Origin: Pyruvatibacter sp050042885
GTDB lineage: Bacteria > Pseudomonadota > Alphaproteobacteria > CGMCC-115125
Assembly (NCBI GenBank): GCA_050042885.1
Contig: JBHJJF010000009.1
Span: forward strand, 1-64,000
Direction of reading: 5' to 3'
DNA length: 64,000 nt
A program made the translations under genes and the position numbers. Below are positions 17,160-26,398 of the stretch, in pieces (position 1 is the stretch's first letter; each line of letters starts with the position of its first letter). The notes under the pieces are model-generated. The model had not been told where the DNA came from and searched no databases. It worked only from the letters and a program-made list of their open reading frames with translations.

Positions 17160-17633
17160 ATGCCAGACGCAACAACCGCCACCATGACGATTCCCATCAT
17201 CTCCGCCGCCCTAGCAGGCGTCATCATCGTGCTTCAGCAGGTCTTGATGCTGGCAACCGGCACGCGCCGTGGAAAGACCGGCCAGGGTGTGGGCGTCGCC
17301 GGCGACGTACAGCTTGAACGGTTGGCCCGACGCCACGGGAACCTGGCTGAGAATTCGGGCATTTTCATTGTCGCACTGGCCTTGCTGGAATTGCTCATCG
17401 GCTCCGGCATGACAGTGCAGATCCTTGCACTGGTCTTCTTGGTGGCGCGCGTGTCCCATGCCCTGGGATTCAGCACCCTGCGCGGCTCCCATGGCAAGAT
17501 TGATGGGGAAAATGCGCCGGGTTCTGCCCTTTTTGTGGCATTCCGGGCAGGCGGTGCAACCCTGACAGCCCTCTCCGGCATCGCCTTGGGCGGGTTCATT
17601 CTGGTCAATGTCTGGGGCTATCTGCCGTTCTAG
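17160..17633 (+). CDS. MAPEG family membrane protein
   Basis: A 157-residue protein with four predicted membrane helices and the MAPEG signature around ERLARRHGNLAENSGIF and RVSHALGFSTLRG. MAPEG proteins include microsomal glutathione transferases and related integral membrane proteins with roles in glutathione-dependent detoxification. AGGGAGG lies upstream of ATG 17160; an internal ATG at 17184 is a possible alternative. It is divergent from the LysR gene. Confidence 0.9.
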   Translation: MPDATTATMTIPIISAALAGVIIVLQQVLMLATGTRRGKTGQGVGVAGDVQLERLARRHGNLAENSGIFIVALALLELLIGSGMTVQILALVFLVARVSHALGFSTLRGSHGKIDGENAPGSALFVAFRAGGATLTALSGIALGGFILVNVWGYLPF

Positions 17634-17766
17634 GCTGATCCCGCATTTGTGCCGTGCGCACCTAGCGGCGCGAACCCTTTGACAAACGCCGCCAGACGCG
17701 CAAAACCCCGCGCATGGACGCACTTGCGTCCGACCAGAAATTCCGATGCGCGGGGCAAGACCAAGA

Positions 17767-18987
17767 ATGAGCGTGACCGACGTCAAGAAGGTGGTGCTGG
17801 CCTATTCAGGCGGGCTCGACACCTCCATCATGCTGAAATGGCTCAAGGAAACCTACGACTGTGAGGTCGTGACCTTCACAGCCGATCTTGGCCAGGGCGA
17901 AGAGCTGGAGCCCGCCCGCCAGAAGGCTGAGATGTTTGGGATCAAAGACATCTACATCGAAGACGTGCGCGAAGAATTCGTCGCAGACTACGTCTACCCG
18001 ATGATGCGCGCCAACGCCCTCTATGAAGGCCTTTACCTTCTGGGCACGTCCATCGCCCGTCCCTTGATTGCCAAACGTCAGATCGAGATCGCCCGGGAAA
18101 CCGGCGCCGATGCCGTGTGTCACGGCTCAACCGGCACGGGCAATGCCCAGGTCCGCTATGAGCTGGCCTACTATGCGCTGCAACCGGACATCAAAGTCAT
18201 CGCCCCGTGGCGCGACTGGGAACTCAAGTCCCGCGAAGCGCTCATCAACTTCGCAGAGAAACACCAGATCCCCATCGCCAAGGACAAGCGCGGCGAGGCC
18301 CCCTTCTCCGTGGACGCCAATCTGCTGCACACGTCCTCCGAAGGCAAAGCACTCGAAGACCCCGCCATCGAAGCGCCGGAATATGTCTACCAGCGCACCA
18401 TCGCGCCGGAAGACGCACCCGACACACCCACCTATATCGAAGTGGGCTTTGAGAAGGGCGATCCCGTCTCTATCAACGGCGTTGCCATGTCACCGGCCAC
18501 ACTCCTCACGGAGCTCAACAGCTATGGCCATGACAACGGCATCGGCCGGCTGGACCTGGTTGAAAACCGCTTCGTCGGCATGAAGAGCCGCGGCATCTAT
18601 GAGACGCCGGGCGGCACCATCATGCTTATGGCACACCGTGGCATCGAACAGATCACGCTGGACCGTGGCGCGGCGCACCTCAAAGACGAGCTGATGCCCA
18701 AATATGCCGAACTTGTGTATTTCGGCATGTGGTTCTCGCCCGAGCGCGAAATGCTGCAGGCCCTCATCGACCAAAGCCAAGAACGGGTCAACGGCACCGT
18801 CCGCCTCAAGCTCTACAAGGGCTCGGTCGATGTCGTCGGCCGCTGGTCGGACGATTCCCTCTATTCAATGGAACACGTCACCTTCGAAGAAGACGACGTC
18901 TACGACCAGGCAGACGCCTCTGGCTTCATCAAGATCAACGCCCTGCGCCTGCGCCTCCTCGCAGACCGCAACAACCGCTCCAAATAG
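17767..18987 (+). CDS. argG: Argininosuccinate synthase
   Basis: A 406-residue enzyme that joins citrulline and aspartate with ATP to make argininosuccinate in arginine biosynthesis. AYSGGLDTS at residues 12-20 is the ATP pyrophosphatase P-loop, and GSTGTGNAQVRYELA and the GMKSRGIYETPGG segment are characteristic. The start at 17767 (MSVTDVKK) matches homologues; the seven-codon extension upstream is not needed. ppa follows after 23 bases. Confidence 0.98.
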   Translation: MSVTDVKKVVLAYSGGLDTSIMLKWLKETYDCEVVTFTADLGQGEELEPARQKAEMFGIKDIYIEDVREEFVADYVYPMMRANALYEGLYLLGTSIARPLIAKRQIEIARETGADAVCHGSTGTGNAQVRYELAYYALQPDIKVIAPWRDWELKSREALINFAEKHQIPIAKDKRGEAPFSVDANLLHTSSEGKALEDPAIEAPEYVYQRTIAPEDAPDTPTYIEVGFEKGDPVSINGVAMSPATLLTELNSYGHDNGIGRLDLVENRFVGMKSRGIYETPGGTIMLMAHRGIEQITLDRGAAHLKDELMPKYAELVYFGMWFSPEREMLQALIDQSQERVNGTVRLKLYKGSVDVVGRWSDDSLYSMEHVTFEEDDVYDQADASGFIKINALRLRLLADRNNRSK

Positions 18988-19010
18988 CAGCAACCACAAG
19001 GCTCACAGTT

Positions 19011-19538
19011 ATGCGTATCGAAGCCCTGTCCATCGGTGACAACCCGCCCTACGACGTCAACGTGATTGTTGAAGTGCCCGTTGGTGGTGCGCCGATCAAA
19101 TACGAATTCGACAAGCCGTCCGGCGCGCTGGTGGTGGATCGTTTCCTCAACGCCTCCATGCGCTACCCATGCAACTACGGGTTTGTGCCGCATACACTGT
19201 CGCTGGATGGTGACCCGGTGGATGTGCTTGTGGCCGGCACCCCAGCGGTCGTGCCTGGCGCCGTGATGGCCTGCCGCCCCGTCGGCGTGCTGTTGATGGA
19301 AGATGAAGCCGGCATGGATGAAAAGATCATCGCCGTGCCGCCATCGCGCCTCAACACCTACTATGACAGCGTCCAGAACTACACAGACCTGCCGAAGATG
19401 CTGCTCGACCAGATCGAGCACTTTTTCAATCACTACAAGGCGCTTGAAAAAGATAAATGGGTGAAGCTCAACGGCTGGGGTGATGCTAGCCAGGCACGCG
19501 GCCTCATAGAAGACGCCATCACCAAAGCCAAAGGGTAG
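19011..19538 (+). CDS. ppa: Inorganic pyrophosphatase (family I)
   Basis: A 175-residue soluble Mg-dependent pyrophosphatase. The signature DGDPVDVLV supplies D66, D68 and D71 for metal binding, and YEFDKPSGAL and NYGFVP are also conserved. It removes pyrophosphate, including that released by the upstream argG product, with which it is probably cotranscribed. It converges on a TetR gene with an 11-base gap and a hairpin just beyond the stop. Confidence 0.97.
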   Translation: MRIEALSIGDNPPYDVNVIVEVPVGGAPIKYEFDKPSGALVVDRFLNASMRYPCNYGFVPHTLSLDGDPVDVLVAGTPAVVPGAVMACRPVGVLLMEDEAGMDEKIIAVPPSRLNTYYDSVQNYTDLPKMLLDQIEHFFNHYKALEKDKWVKLNGWGDASQARGLIEDAITKAKG

Positions 19539-19549
19539 GAGACCTGGTG

Positions 19550-20152
19550 CTAGTCCGCCCTGTGGGCGGACAGCGTCCCGCACATCAGCTGCGCAAGCAC
19601 CGCGATCGCCGCCTTACGCGGCATCCGTCCGGCCGCCGCTTCGGCACCAAGCGCATCTGCAGCGCCGATGAAACCGATTATCAGGGCGCGCCCGTTTGCC
19701 GGTGACAGGGTCACAAACGGCTTGAGCGCCATGCGGATATTGCTGAGATAGGTGTCCCGCAATTCGGTCTTGACCGCGTGCATCTCGTCACTGGCTTCAA
19801 GAGCAGCGGATATGGCGCCAAATGCAGGACCCAACTTGACGCAACAATCGATGTATGACGCCGCGATGATTTCGCACACAGCATCCAGTGTGCCTGGCGC
19901 TTGGGCCATCGCCTCCCGCGCCGCATTGACGTGTTCATCATCCAATCTCCGGTAAAGCGCAATCAGCGCGCCCTCCCGCGATCCGAAGTGTTCATAGGCA
20001 ATGGGTTTAGTGACCCCGGCACGCTCCGCCAGCGTTTGCAATGTCAGCGCCTCGGTGCCTGCCTCACTGACAATGCCCTGCGCCGTCTCAAGAAGCTGTC
20101 GGCGACGCTCGGGTTTAGACATGCGTTTTTGCCCGGTCGTCACGATTCCCAC
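19550..20152 (-). CDS. TetR family regulator divergent from GNAT/reductase operon
   Basis: A 200-residue TetR protein: helix-turn-helix LQTLAERAGVTKPIAYEHFGSREG and a helical effector domain. The GTG start at 20152 has AGGA 5 bases upstream; an internal ATG at 20122 is possible. It faces the GNAT-reductase operon, and the short gap contains two TTAC-N5-GTAA elements, so it probably represses both itself and that operon. Confidence 0.9.
   Translation of the reverse strand: MGIVTTGQKRMSKPERRRQLLETAQGIVSEAGTEALTLQTLAERAGVTKPIAYEHFGSREGALIALYRRLDDEHVNAAREAMAQAPGTLDAVCEIIAASYIDCCVKLGPAFGAISAALEASDEMHAVKTELRDTYLSNIRMALKPFVTLSPANGRALIIGFIGAADALGAEAAAGRMPRKAAIAVLAQLMCGTLSAHRAD
19553..19571. terminator. 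GC-rich hairpin at the ppa/TetR convergence
   Basis: GTCCGCCC-TGT-GGGCGGAC forms a perfect 8-bp stem 14 bases after the ppa stop, inside the last codons of the convergent TetR gene. No T-run follows on either strand, so it could be a Rho-assisted stop or a pause rather than a full intrinsic terminator. Confidence 0.45.
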
Positions 20153-20189
20153 ACTTTCCTGTCTTGACTCACCCGTTCCACTATATATC

Positions 20190-20216
20190 TTACTTTTCGT
20201 AACTTACTAATAGTAA
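20190..20216. promoter_or_regulatory. Tandem TTAC-N5-GTAA operators
   Basis: TTACTTTTCGTAA (20190-20202) and TTACTAATAGTAA (20204-20216) are adjacent dyads 14 bp apart; the second is a perfect 13-bp palindrome. They lie in the AT-rich promoter region between the TetR gene and the GNAT operon, a typical TetR binding arrangement. Confidence 0.7.
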
Positions 20217-20231
20217 TTTATGGGGACGGAT

Positions 20232-20864
20232 ATGATAACTCATCAAAGCGTGTCGGCAAGCGGTGACAAATACGCAGATCAGGTTGGTGAACTCGTGTTC
20301 GCCACGGGACCTGAGTCCTACGACTACATCTTCGGGTCCAAGACCACCTTGAACCGGATCATCGACAAGGCCTGGCCGATGACAGGCAACATGTATGCTC
20401 ATGAGGCAGCTTCGCTGGTGATGGACGACGATATAATCGCTGGCATTGAGATCGGCTACTCCGGCGCGGAGTACTACGATCGGCGCAATGCGATGGCCGC
20501 AGCCAGCATTGAGGCCATAAAGTCCGGCGACGTCACGTTGGAGGAGATGCGGAGCGTCAGCGAGCGCGCCGACAAGGCCAGCTACCTCAATGCCTGGGTG
20601 CCACCCGACGCATACTACGTATTGGCGCTCGCCTCCGCCGAAAGCCACCGCGGGACAGGCCTTGGGAAGTACCTGTTGTCATCAGCGATCGACAAGGCCC
20701 GCGCCGGGGGCTTTCGTGCCCTGCATCTCGACGTACTGTCCAACAACCCGGCTGTGGGCTTCTACACATCAATGGGCCTCACCTGCCTTTCTGAAACCAT
20801 CGCACCGGAACCCTGCCGCGACCATGGCGTGCCCATGGAAATGCGGATGGGGCTGACGCTCTGA
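20232..20864 (+). CDS. GNAT family N-acetyltransferase
   Basis: A 210-residue acetyltransferase with the acetyl-CoA-binding motif A in the second half (SAESHRGTGLGKYLLSSAIDKAR) and NNPAVGFYTSMGL downstream. The N-terminal half is helical and less conserved. ATG 20232 has GGGGA at 5 bases, whereas the upstream ATG at 20220 has no ribosome site. It heads a three-gene operon with two oxidoreductases under the divergent TetR. Acceptor substrate unknown. Confidence 0.88.
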   Translation: MITHQSVSASGDKYADQVGELVFATGPESYDYIFGSKTTLNRIIDKAWPMTGNMYAHEAASLVMDDDIIAGIEIGYSGAEYYDRRNAMAAASIEAIKSGDVTLEEMRSVSERADKASYLNAWVPPDAYYVLALASAESHRGTGLGKYLLSSAIDKARAGGFRALHLDVLSNNPAVGFYTSMGLTCLSETIAPEPCRDHGVPMEMRMGLTL

Positions 20865-20878
20865 CCGAAGGACAGTCA

Positions 20879-21871
20879 ATGACCAAATCCATTCTTGTTG
20901 CCGGCGGCTACGGCCTTGTCGGCAGCCATATCGCCCGCCACCTGCGCCAGATTATGCCGGACGCGAAACTCATCATCGCGGGACGCAATCCCGACAAGGC
21001 TGCAGACCTTGTTACTGAGCTGGGAAATGCCGAAGCACTCGCCCTTGAAACCAACGCCCCAGAGAAGGCTTTGGCGAGCGCGGGCAAACTCGATGCCATC
21101 ATCGCTGCTCTGCAGGACCCTCACGACAAACTGCTGAGCTACGCCCTCACCAACGGCATCGCCCATCTCAGCATCACCCGCGCCGTGCTCGACATGGCCA
21201 GCTTTGTTGCCCACACAGCTCATGCCGACCTCAAGGCGCCCGTTGTGCCAACAGCCCATTGGCAGGCCGGCATCCTGGCCCTGACAGCACTTGATCTCGC
21301 CAGCGAGTTCAAAGCCGTTGACAGTATTGCCATGTCCGCCCTCTTCGACATGACGGACCCCATCGGCCCGATGACCGTCGAAGACGCCGGACACTTCTTT
21401 GGCAAGGCCCTGGTGATGAAAGACGGCTTATGGACATGGGTAGACCCGGATGCGGAAGTAACACCCATCACCATTGATGGCGAAACCTTCGACGCCCGCC
21501 CCATGAGCACGCTGGACACCATGAGCCTGCGACCGGCAACCGGCGCGACAGACATCAGCTTCCATCTGGGCATCGCCAACTCACGCGGGACACGCGCCGG
21601 CAGTGCGGCATCCCACGACATGCAGATCGTCATCAAGGGCACCGATGCGGACGGTACCGCCATCACCCGCACCCGCCTCGTGTCAGACCCGCGCGGCCAG
21701 GCTCAACTGACAGCCACCGGAGCTGCCCTTGCGGTCCAGCGGGCCATTGGAGGTGACGGTCAGCCCGCACCGAAGCCGGGCCTGTATTTGCCCGAAACCA
21801 TTCTCGACGCCGGAGCTTATACCGCCCGTCTGAAATCCGATTTCGGCATTCTTGTTAAGGATGACAGCTGA
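20879..21871 (+). CDS. Saccharopine dehydrogenase-like NAD(P)-binding protein
   Basis: A 330-residue protein with an N-terminal Rossmann fold (ILVAGGYGLVGSHIARHL) and the layout of the saccharopine dehydrogenase/trans-acting enoyl reductase superfamily. AAGGA precedes ATG 20879 by about 8 bases. It sits between a GNAT gene and an MDR gene, and its TGA overlaps the next ATG (ATGA). The reaction is not known; the context suggests a small inducible detoxification or modification pathway. Confidence 0.8.
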   Translation: MTKSILVAGGYGLVGSHIARHLRQIMPDAKLIIAGRNPDKAADLVTELGNAEALALETNAPEKALASAGKLDAIIAALQDPHDKLLSYALTNGIAHLSITRAVLDMASFVAHTAHADLKAPVVPTAHWQAGILALTALDLASEFKAVDSIAMSALFDMTDPIGPMTVEDAGHFFGKALVMKDGLWTWVDPDAEVTPITIDGETFDARPMSTLDTMSLRPATGATDISFHLGIANSRGTRAGSAASHDMQIVIKGTDADGTAITRTRLVSDPRGQAQLTATGAALAVQRAIGGDGQPAPKPGLYLPETILDAGAYTARLKSDFGILVKDDS

Positions 21872-22827
21872 TGACCGGTACCATGAAGGCTGCAACCTGG
21901 CGTCCGGGCTCCCACATGATGGAGACTGTGGAGACGGCGCGCCCCGACCCCGCCAAGGGTGATATCCTGGTCCAGATCAAAGTCGCCGGCATCAACGAGA
22001 TGGATGTCGAAACCCGCAAGGGCGGCTGGGCCAAGCAGGTAAAACAGTTTCGCAAATCAGGTCCTGCTGTCACCGGCTTTGAGTTTGCAGGCATCGCGGT
22101 TTCTGACGGCAAAGACATCAAGGCAGGCACGCCCGTCTTTGGCTACAGTCCGGTCCTGAATGGGCCACGCGTACATGCTGAGTATGCGGCCGTCCCGGAA
22201 TCTTGTCTGGCGCCGGTGCCTGACCGTCTTGGCATGGCCGACGCCGCCGCACTGATCGTCATGGGCTTGACCGCGATTGAAGTCATAGATGACATCGCCG
22301 GGATTGGCGCTGAAGACACAGTATGTGTTCTCGGCGCAGCAGGCGGATTGGGGGCCTACGCGACCCAGCTTGCAAATGCACGCGGTGCTGCGGTGACAGC
22401 AATTGCGTCTGAGACCAACCGCGACTTCGTGTTGGCACAAGGGGCAACCGTGTTCCGCTCACGCTCCGAGGAGCCTTTTCGTGCGGACGACCGCTTTTCA
22501 CTCATTCTCGATTGCCCCGCCAAGCTCAGCTTTGCACACAGCAGAAAGCATCTGCGGCCGGGCGGACACTACGTATCCTCCAACCCGTTGAATGATCTTT
22601 CCGGATTTGCCCGCGCGGCCTTTTCCCGGCGGCGCGCAGGCTGGCTTTTGATGCTGTCAACAACACCTGAAAAAATTAACCGCCTGTCACACGTGACAAA
22701 AGCTGGCGACATGCGCGCCGGCATCGACAGCATCTACGAATTCGGTGACATAAATGAAGCTCTTGATCGCTTCGCGACGCCCGGCAAGCAGGGACGTGTG
22801 CTGATCAATGTGGGCAGCGAGGCCTGA
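21871..22827 (+). CDS. Zinc-independent alcohol dehydrogenase/quinone oxidoreductase (MDR)
   Basis: A 318-residue medium-chain reductase lacking zinc ligands. It has the GroES-like domain, then ADAAALIVMGLTAIE and the nucleotide-binding VLGAAGGLGAYATQLA. Its start codon overlaps the stop of the preceding gene, so it is translationally coupled as the last gene of the TetR-controlled operon. The minus-strand serine hydrolase gene ends 8 bases after it. Confidence 0.88.
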   Translation: MTGTMKAATWRPGSHMMETVETARPDPAKGDILVQIKVAGINEMDVETRKGGWAKQVKQFRKSGPAVTGFEFAGIAVSDGKDIKAGTPVFGYSPVLNGPRVHAEYAAVPESCLAPVPDRLGMADAAALIVMGLTAIEVIDDIAGIGAEDTVCVLGAAGGLGAYATQLANARGAAVTAIASETNRDFVLAQGATVFRSRSEEPFRADDRFSLILDCPAKLSFAHSRKHLRPGGHYVSSNPLNDLSGFARAAFSRRRAGWLLMLSTTPEKINRLSHVTKAGDMRAGIDSIYEFGDINEALDRFATPGKQGRVLINVGSEA

Positions 22828-22834
22828 ACCGGGC

Positions 22835-24367
22835 CTAGAAACTCGGCGCCACTGCATCCGCCGGCACCAGCCACCTGTCGCCACGCTCAAACTCGACAAG
22901 GCCGCCAAACACATGCGCACCCAACTCCTGCACCATGGCGCCGCCCGACTGCGAGATCGTCAGCACCACACGAGCTGCGCGGGCCTCCGGCTCGATGATC
23001 AGTAGGCTTGAGTAGCCAGGGTTGGAGCCCCACTGCCACATAGTCCGTTGCGTATCACCATCGCTCAAACGACGGTCGCGCACGCCTATGCCAAGACCCC
23101 AGGCAAGGCCATCCGCCGCTCCGTGTCCTACCAAGACATGTGGCCGTGTCATCTCGCGCAAGTCGGCTACATCCAGCAGACGCGGGGCGATCATTTCCTG
23201 CGCAAAATAGGCAATTTCCGACGCCGTGCCGCGCAGGGAAGACGCAGGATGTACATCACCCGCCGCCCTGAGGGGCAATGGCACGCTCATGAACAGGAAG
23301 GGCGCCAGGGACAGTACCGCAAGCACAATGGCCACGCGGGTCCAAAAGGTGCCGGACAATTCATCACGCCGCACCAACGTGCCTGGTTGGGGACGCGTAA
23401 AGCCCAGCAGCAAAAACACCAGCCGCCAAAGAACCGCGACAAGCGCCAGGCAGAGCAGGAAGATCAGGGCTATCAGGAAGACAGCGGTCAACAGACCAAG
23501 TCCCACAAGTTCCAGTAGAACAAAGATCGTGGCAATGCCTGCGAGAATAGCCGGGGCCAACAGATGGCGTGCTTCCATATGCGGGCGCTGCATGGCCGCG
23601 CGGACGATGACGAAAGCCAGAATCGTGGCCAACAGAAACACGACAATGAAGGGCACGAAAACCAGCGCCAGGGGTACCCACAAGCCGGCGTGACCCGTCG
23701 CAACATCATTCATTTGCTCATCGCGCAATGCAAAACCGGAGGCTGCCATGCCCAGCGGTTCAAACACACGCACCCGCGCCACATCCGCAAACGGCCTTTG
23801 CTCATGGGCGGCAATGGCATATCCCAGATAACCGAACCCCTCTCCCGCATAGGCGAAAGGGCCGCCCGGTGATGCAACAAGCTCATGGGTCGACCGGCGG
23901 ATGTCATTCGACAGACCGGAGGTGTGGGTCAGCACTTGTTCAAGCGTAACGGGTGGCACACGTCCGTCATCGCCGGGCTGAAGCCAGGGCGGTTCCAGCC
24001 CAAGACCAATATCCTTGTCGAGGCGCAGCTTGCCGTCCGCCACCATCTGCAATGCCACATGCGCCGTGACAGGTTTCGAGATGGACGCTGCCTCAAAAAT
24101 GGTCGTAGGCGTGACCGGCGAGCGGCCAATGACGTTGCGTATGCCAAAGGCACGCTCATAGACCATCCGGCCATCGCGAACGATTGCCACCTGAACGCCG
24201 GGCACATTGCCGTCATCCATCAGCCGCGGCACGAACGCATCAAGTGCCTGCGCGATCTCCTGATCGTCCCAGTCCAGCATTCCCGTGTCCGCGCGCGCCG
24301 ACACAACCACCGCACCGGACACAAACAGCGCCAGTGCAAGGGTGATATATGTGCGGGCACAGCGCAT
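22835..24367 (-). CDS. Class C beta-lactamase-type serine hydrolase with a transmembrane block inserted in the catalytic domain
   Basis: A 510-residue protein with a signal peptide (about 1-27). The class C fold begins normally: S95-x-x-K98 nucleophile motif, LTHTSGL at 146-152, and a Y173-A-G motif in the YxN position. From about 229 to 365 there are roughly four hydrophobic membrane segments. The remaining C-terminal part of the catalytic domain then resumes (PASSLRGTASEIAYFAQ at 374-390, WGSNPGYSS at 446-454 in the KTG region). The hydrolase domain is thus split by a membrane module. The substrate could be a peptide or ester. It overlaps the upstream aldo/keto reductase gene by ATGA. Confidence 0.85.
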   Translation of the reverse strand: MRCARTYITLALALFVSGAVVVSARADTGMLDWDDQEIAQALDAFVPRLMDDGNVPGVQVAIVRDGRMVYERAFGIRNVIGRSPVTPTTIFEAASISKPVTAHVALQMVADGKLRLDKDIGLGLEPPWLQPGDDGRVPPVTLEQVLTHTSGLSNDIRRSTHELVASPGGPFAYAGEGFGYLGYAIAAHEQRPFADVARVRVFEPLGMAASGFALRDEQMNDVATGHAGLWVPLALVFVPFIVVFLLATILAFVIVRAAMQRPHMEARHLLAPAILAGIATIFVLLELVGLGLLTAVFLIALIFLLCLALVAVLWRLVFLLLGFTRPQPGTLVRRDELSGTFWTRVAIVLAVLSLAPFLFMSVPLPLRAAGDVHPASSLRGTASEIAYFAQEMIAPRLLDVADLREMTRPHVLVGHGAADGLAWGLGIGVRDRRLSDGDTQRTMWQWGSNPGYSSLLIIEPEARAARVVLTISQSGGAMVQELGAHVFGGLVEFERGDRWLVPADAVAPSF

Positions 24368-25434
24368 CAGTGCAGCGTGTCCTTGCTGTCAGGGCCATCA
24401 CCCGACATGGCTTTAAGGTCGTCGAGTGAAAACTCTTCCAGAGGAATGCGTGGCTTTTGAAATGCAAGCCGTAGATTATCAATACGTTCTCGCACGGCTT
24501 CTTCGAGAGGGCCGCGCGCTTCGGCATCCACCAGCTGTTTTAGCTCATCCCGGTTTTTGACCCCGAGAATGACACTGTCCACACCCTCCATCCCCAGCGC
24601 ATAGCGGTGCGCGACAACAGCGGGATCTTCCCCCAGCTCACGGCACAGGCTGCGAAACGGCTCTGCCTTAGCGTAGTCTTTCATCTGCTCATGGCCATCC
24701 GCCAGGTCACGATCAATGGCGGCAGTCAAGGCACCAGCCTGCACCGCCCGGATGCCGAGTACGCCAACATCATTGTTACGCGCTGTCCGGATGATGTTGC
24801 GAGGTTCAGGCGGTTCTTCGTACTGGCGCATGTCACCGGGAGAATCCATGAGGTTTGCCACCGCCTGCACCACAGAAGGTTTCACGTCGTGACGCAGTGC
24901 ATCCATGACCGTACGCGGCAGCCCGACGCCGGTGATGCCCCAAGCACCGATCAGACCGCGCTCCACAAGAGACGTCATGGCCGGGATCACATGATCCGTG
25001 TAGGTCGCAAACCGCGTTGCCCATTTGTGCTGCGTGTCCGCATGCTGGGCGTACTCGTAGTCATCCGGACAGATGTTGGAATGCAGAATGAAGATGTCCG
25101 CCTGCTCCACCCGCATGGTTTCCAGCGAGCGTACCAACCGCCGCTCAAGCTCCGGCGCAACCTTGTCCGCAGGCGGCGTGCCGAGCTGGCACTTGGTCGT
25201 GACCCGAACACCGTCGGGCAGCTTGCCCTCAAAGGCTTCCGCAACAACGGTTTCCGCTTCGCCGCGCCCATAGGCAGGCGCCATGTCGAAAAGGGTAATG
25301 CCTGCATCAACCGCCGCGCGCACGGTGGCAACAGCCTCCTCGCGCGTCGTCTCCCCCCACAGCTGGCCAAGACCGCCGCCACCAAGGGTAAGTGCGCTGA
25401 CAGGCCACAGAGTGCCCAATTGCCGTGTCTGCAT
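24367..25434 (-). CDS. Aldo/keto reductase
   Basis: A 355-residue (alpha/beta)8-barrel oxidoreductase. The catalytic tetrad is visible as D50, Y55 (FDMAPAYGRGEAE), K81 (TTKCQLG) and H118 (FILHSN). EGVDSVILGVKN near the C-terminus contributes to NADPH binding. It lies just upstream of, and overlaps, the serine hydrolase gene, so the two are coexpressed; folD is further upstream on the same strand after 29 bases. Substrate unknown. Confidence 0.92.
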   Translation of the reverse strand: MQTRQLGTLWPVSALTLGGGGLGQLWGETTREEAVATVRAAVDAGITLFDMAPAYGRGEAETVVAEAFEGKLPDGVRVTTKCQLGTPPADKVAPELERRLVRSLETMRVEQADIFILHSNICPDDYEYAQHADTQHKWATRFATYTDHVIPAMTSLVERGLIGAWGITGVGLPRTVMDALRHDVKPSVVQAVANLMDSPGDMRQYEEPPEPRNIIRTARNNDVGVLGIRAVQAGALTAAIDRDLADGHEQMKDYAKAEPFRSLCRELGEDPAVVAHRYALGMEGVDSVILGVKNRDELKQLVDAEARGPLEEAVRERIDNLRLAFQKPRIPLEEFSLDDLKAMSGDGPDSKDTLH

Positions 25435-25463
25435 GTCCTGTCTCCCTGTCTGTGTAACTCGGC

Positions 25464-26357
25464 CTAGACAGCCGGGTCAGGCAGCCCGGCCTGGCGGTGC
25501 GCCGCGATAAGCGTGTTGCGCATCAAACAGGCAACCGTCATGAGCCCGACCCCGCCCGGCACCGGCGTAATGGCACTGGCAATTTCAGATGCAGCGGCAA
25601 AATCAACGTCGCCCACAAGGCGGGTTTTGCCGTCGCCCTTCTCAGGCGCCGGAACACGGTTGATACCAACATCGATGACAAGCGCACCGGGTTTCACCCA
25701 GTCCCCCTGAACAAAGTTCGGCTTGCCGATCGCAGCAACAAGCACATCTGCCGCGCGCGCTTCGGCACGCAATTCCTTGGTACGCGAATGCGCCATGGTC
25801 ACCGTGCAGTTTTCCCTGAGCAACAGCTGCGCCACCGGCTTGCCCACAAGGTTCGAGCGTCCGCTCACCAGTGCTTTCAGTCCGGACAAATCCTCCCGCA
25901 CGCCTTTCAGCATGAGGTAGGCCCCGTAGGGCGTGCACGGCACCATGGCATCCAGCCCGCTGGCAAGACGCCCCGCATTCAGAGGGTGCAGCCCGTCCAC
26001 GTCCTTGACCGGGTCAATCGTGTCAATGACGGCCTGCTGCGAAATCTGGTCCGGCACCGGAAACTGCACGAGAATGCCGTTCACTTCCGGGTCCGCATTG
26101 AGCGCGCGAACCAGCATCAGCAATTCATCCTGGCTGGTTGTCTTAGGCAGCTTGTGCTCAATGGAGCGAATGCCGACTTCGCCGCTTACACGCGCTTTCG
26201 ATGCCACATAGACCTTGCTGGCCGGGTCCTCACCGACCAGCACCACCGCAAGACCGGGTGTCTTTCCGGTCTCAGCCTCAAATGCCGTCACACCGGCGGT
26301 GACCTTCTCCTTCACTTTCGAAGCATAGGTCTTGCCGTCGATCAGCGTTGCGGGCAT
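25464..26357 (-). CDS. folD: Bifunctional methylenetetrahydrofolate dehydrogenase/methenyltetrahydrofolate cyclohydrolase
   Basis: A 297-residue cytoplasmic enzyme interconverting 5,10-methylene- and 10-formyl-THF with NADP. Y50 and K54 (SKVYVASKARVSGE) are the catalytic pair, and VNGILVQFPVPDQI, GLHPLNAGRL and the GRSNLVGKPVAQLLL nucleotide site are family signatures. It follows the YggT gene by 41 bases on the same strand. Confidence 0.97.
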   Translation of the reverse strand: MPATLIDGKTYASKVKEKVTAGVTAFEAETGKTPGLAVVLVGEDPASKVYVASKARVSGEVGIRSIEHKLPKTTSQDELLMLVRALNADPEVNGILVQFPVPDQISQQAVIDTIDPVKDVDGLHPLNAGRLASGLDAMVPCTPYGAYLMLKGVREDLSGLKALVSGRSNLVGKPVAQLLLRENCTVTMAHSRTKELRAEARAADVLVAAIGKPNFVQGDWVKPGALVIDVGINRVPAPEKGDGKTRLVGDVDFAAASEIASAITPVPGGVGLMTVACLMRNTLIAAHRQAGLPDPAV

Positions 26358-26398
26358 GGGCGAGGTCCTGAAGAGCGAAAAAGTAAGCGAAAGGTCGG

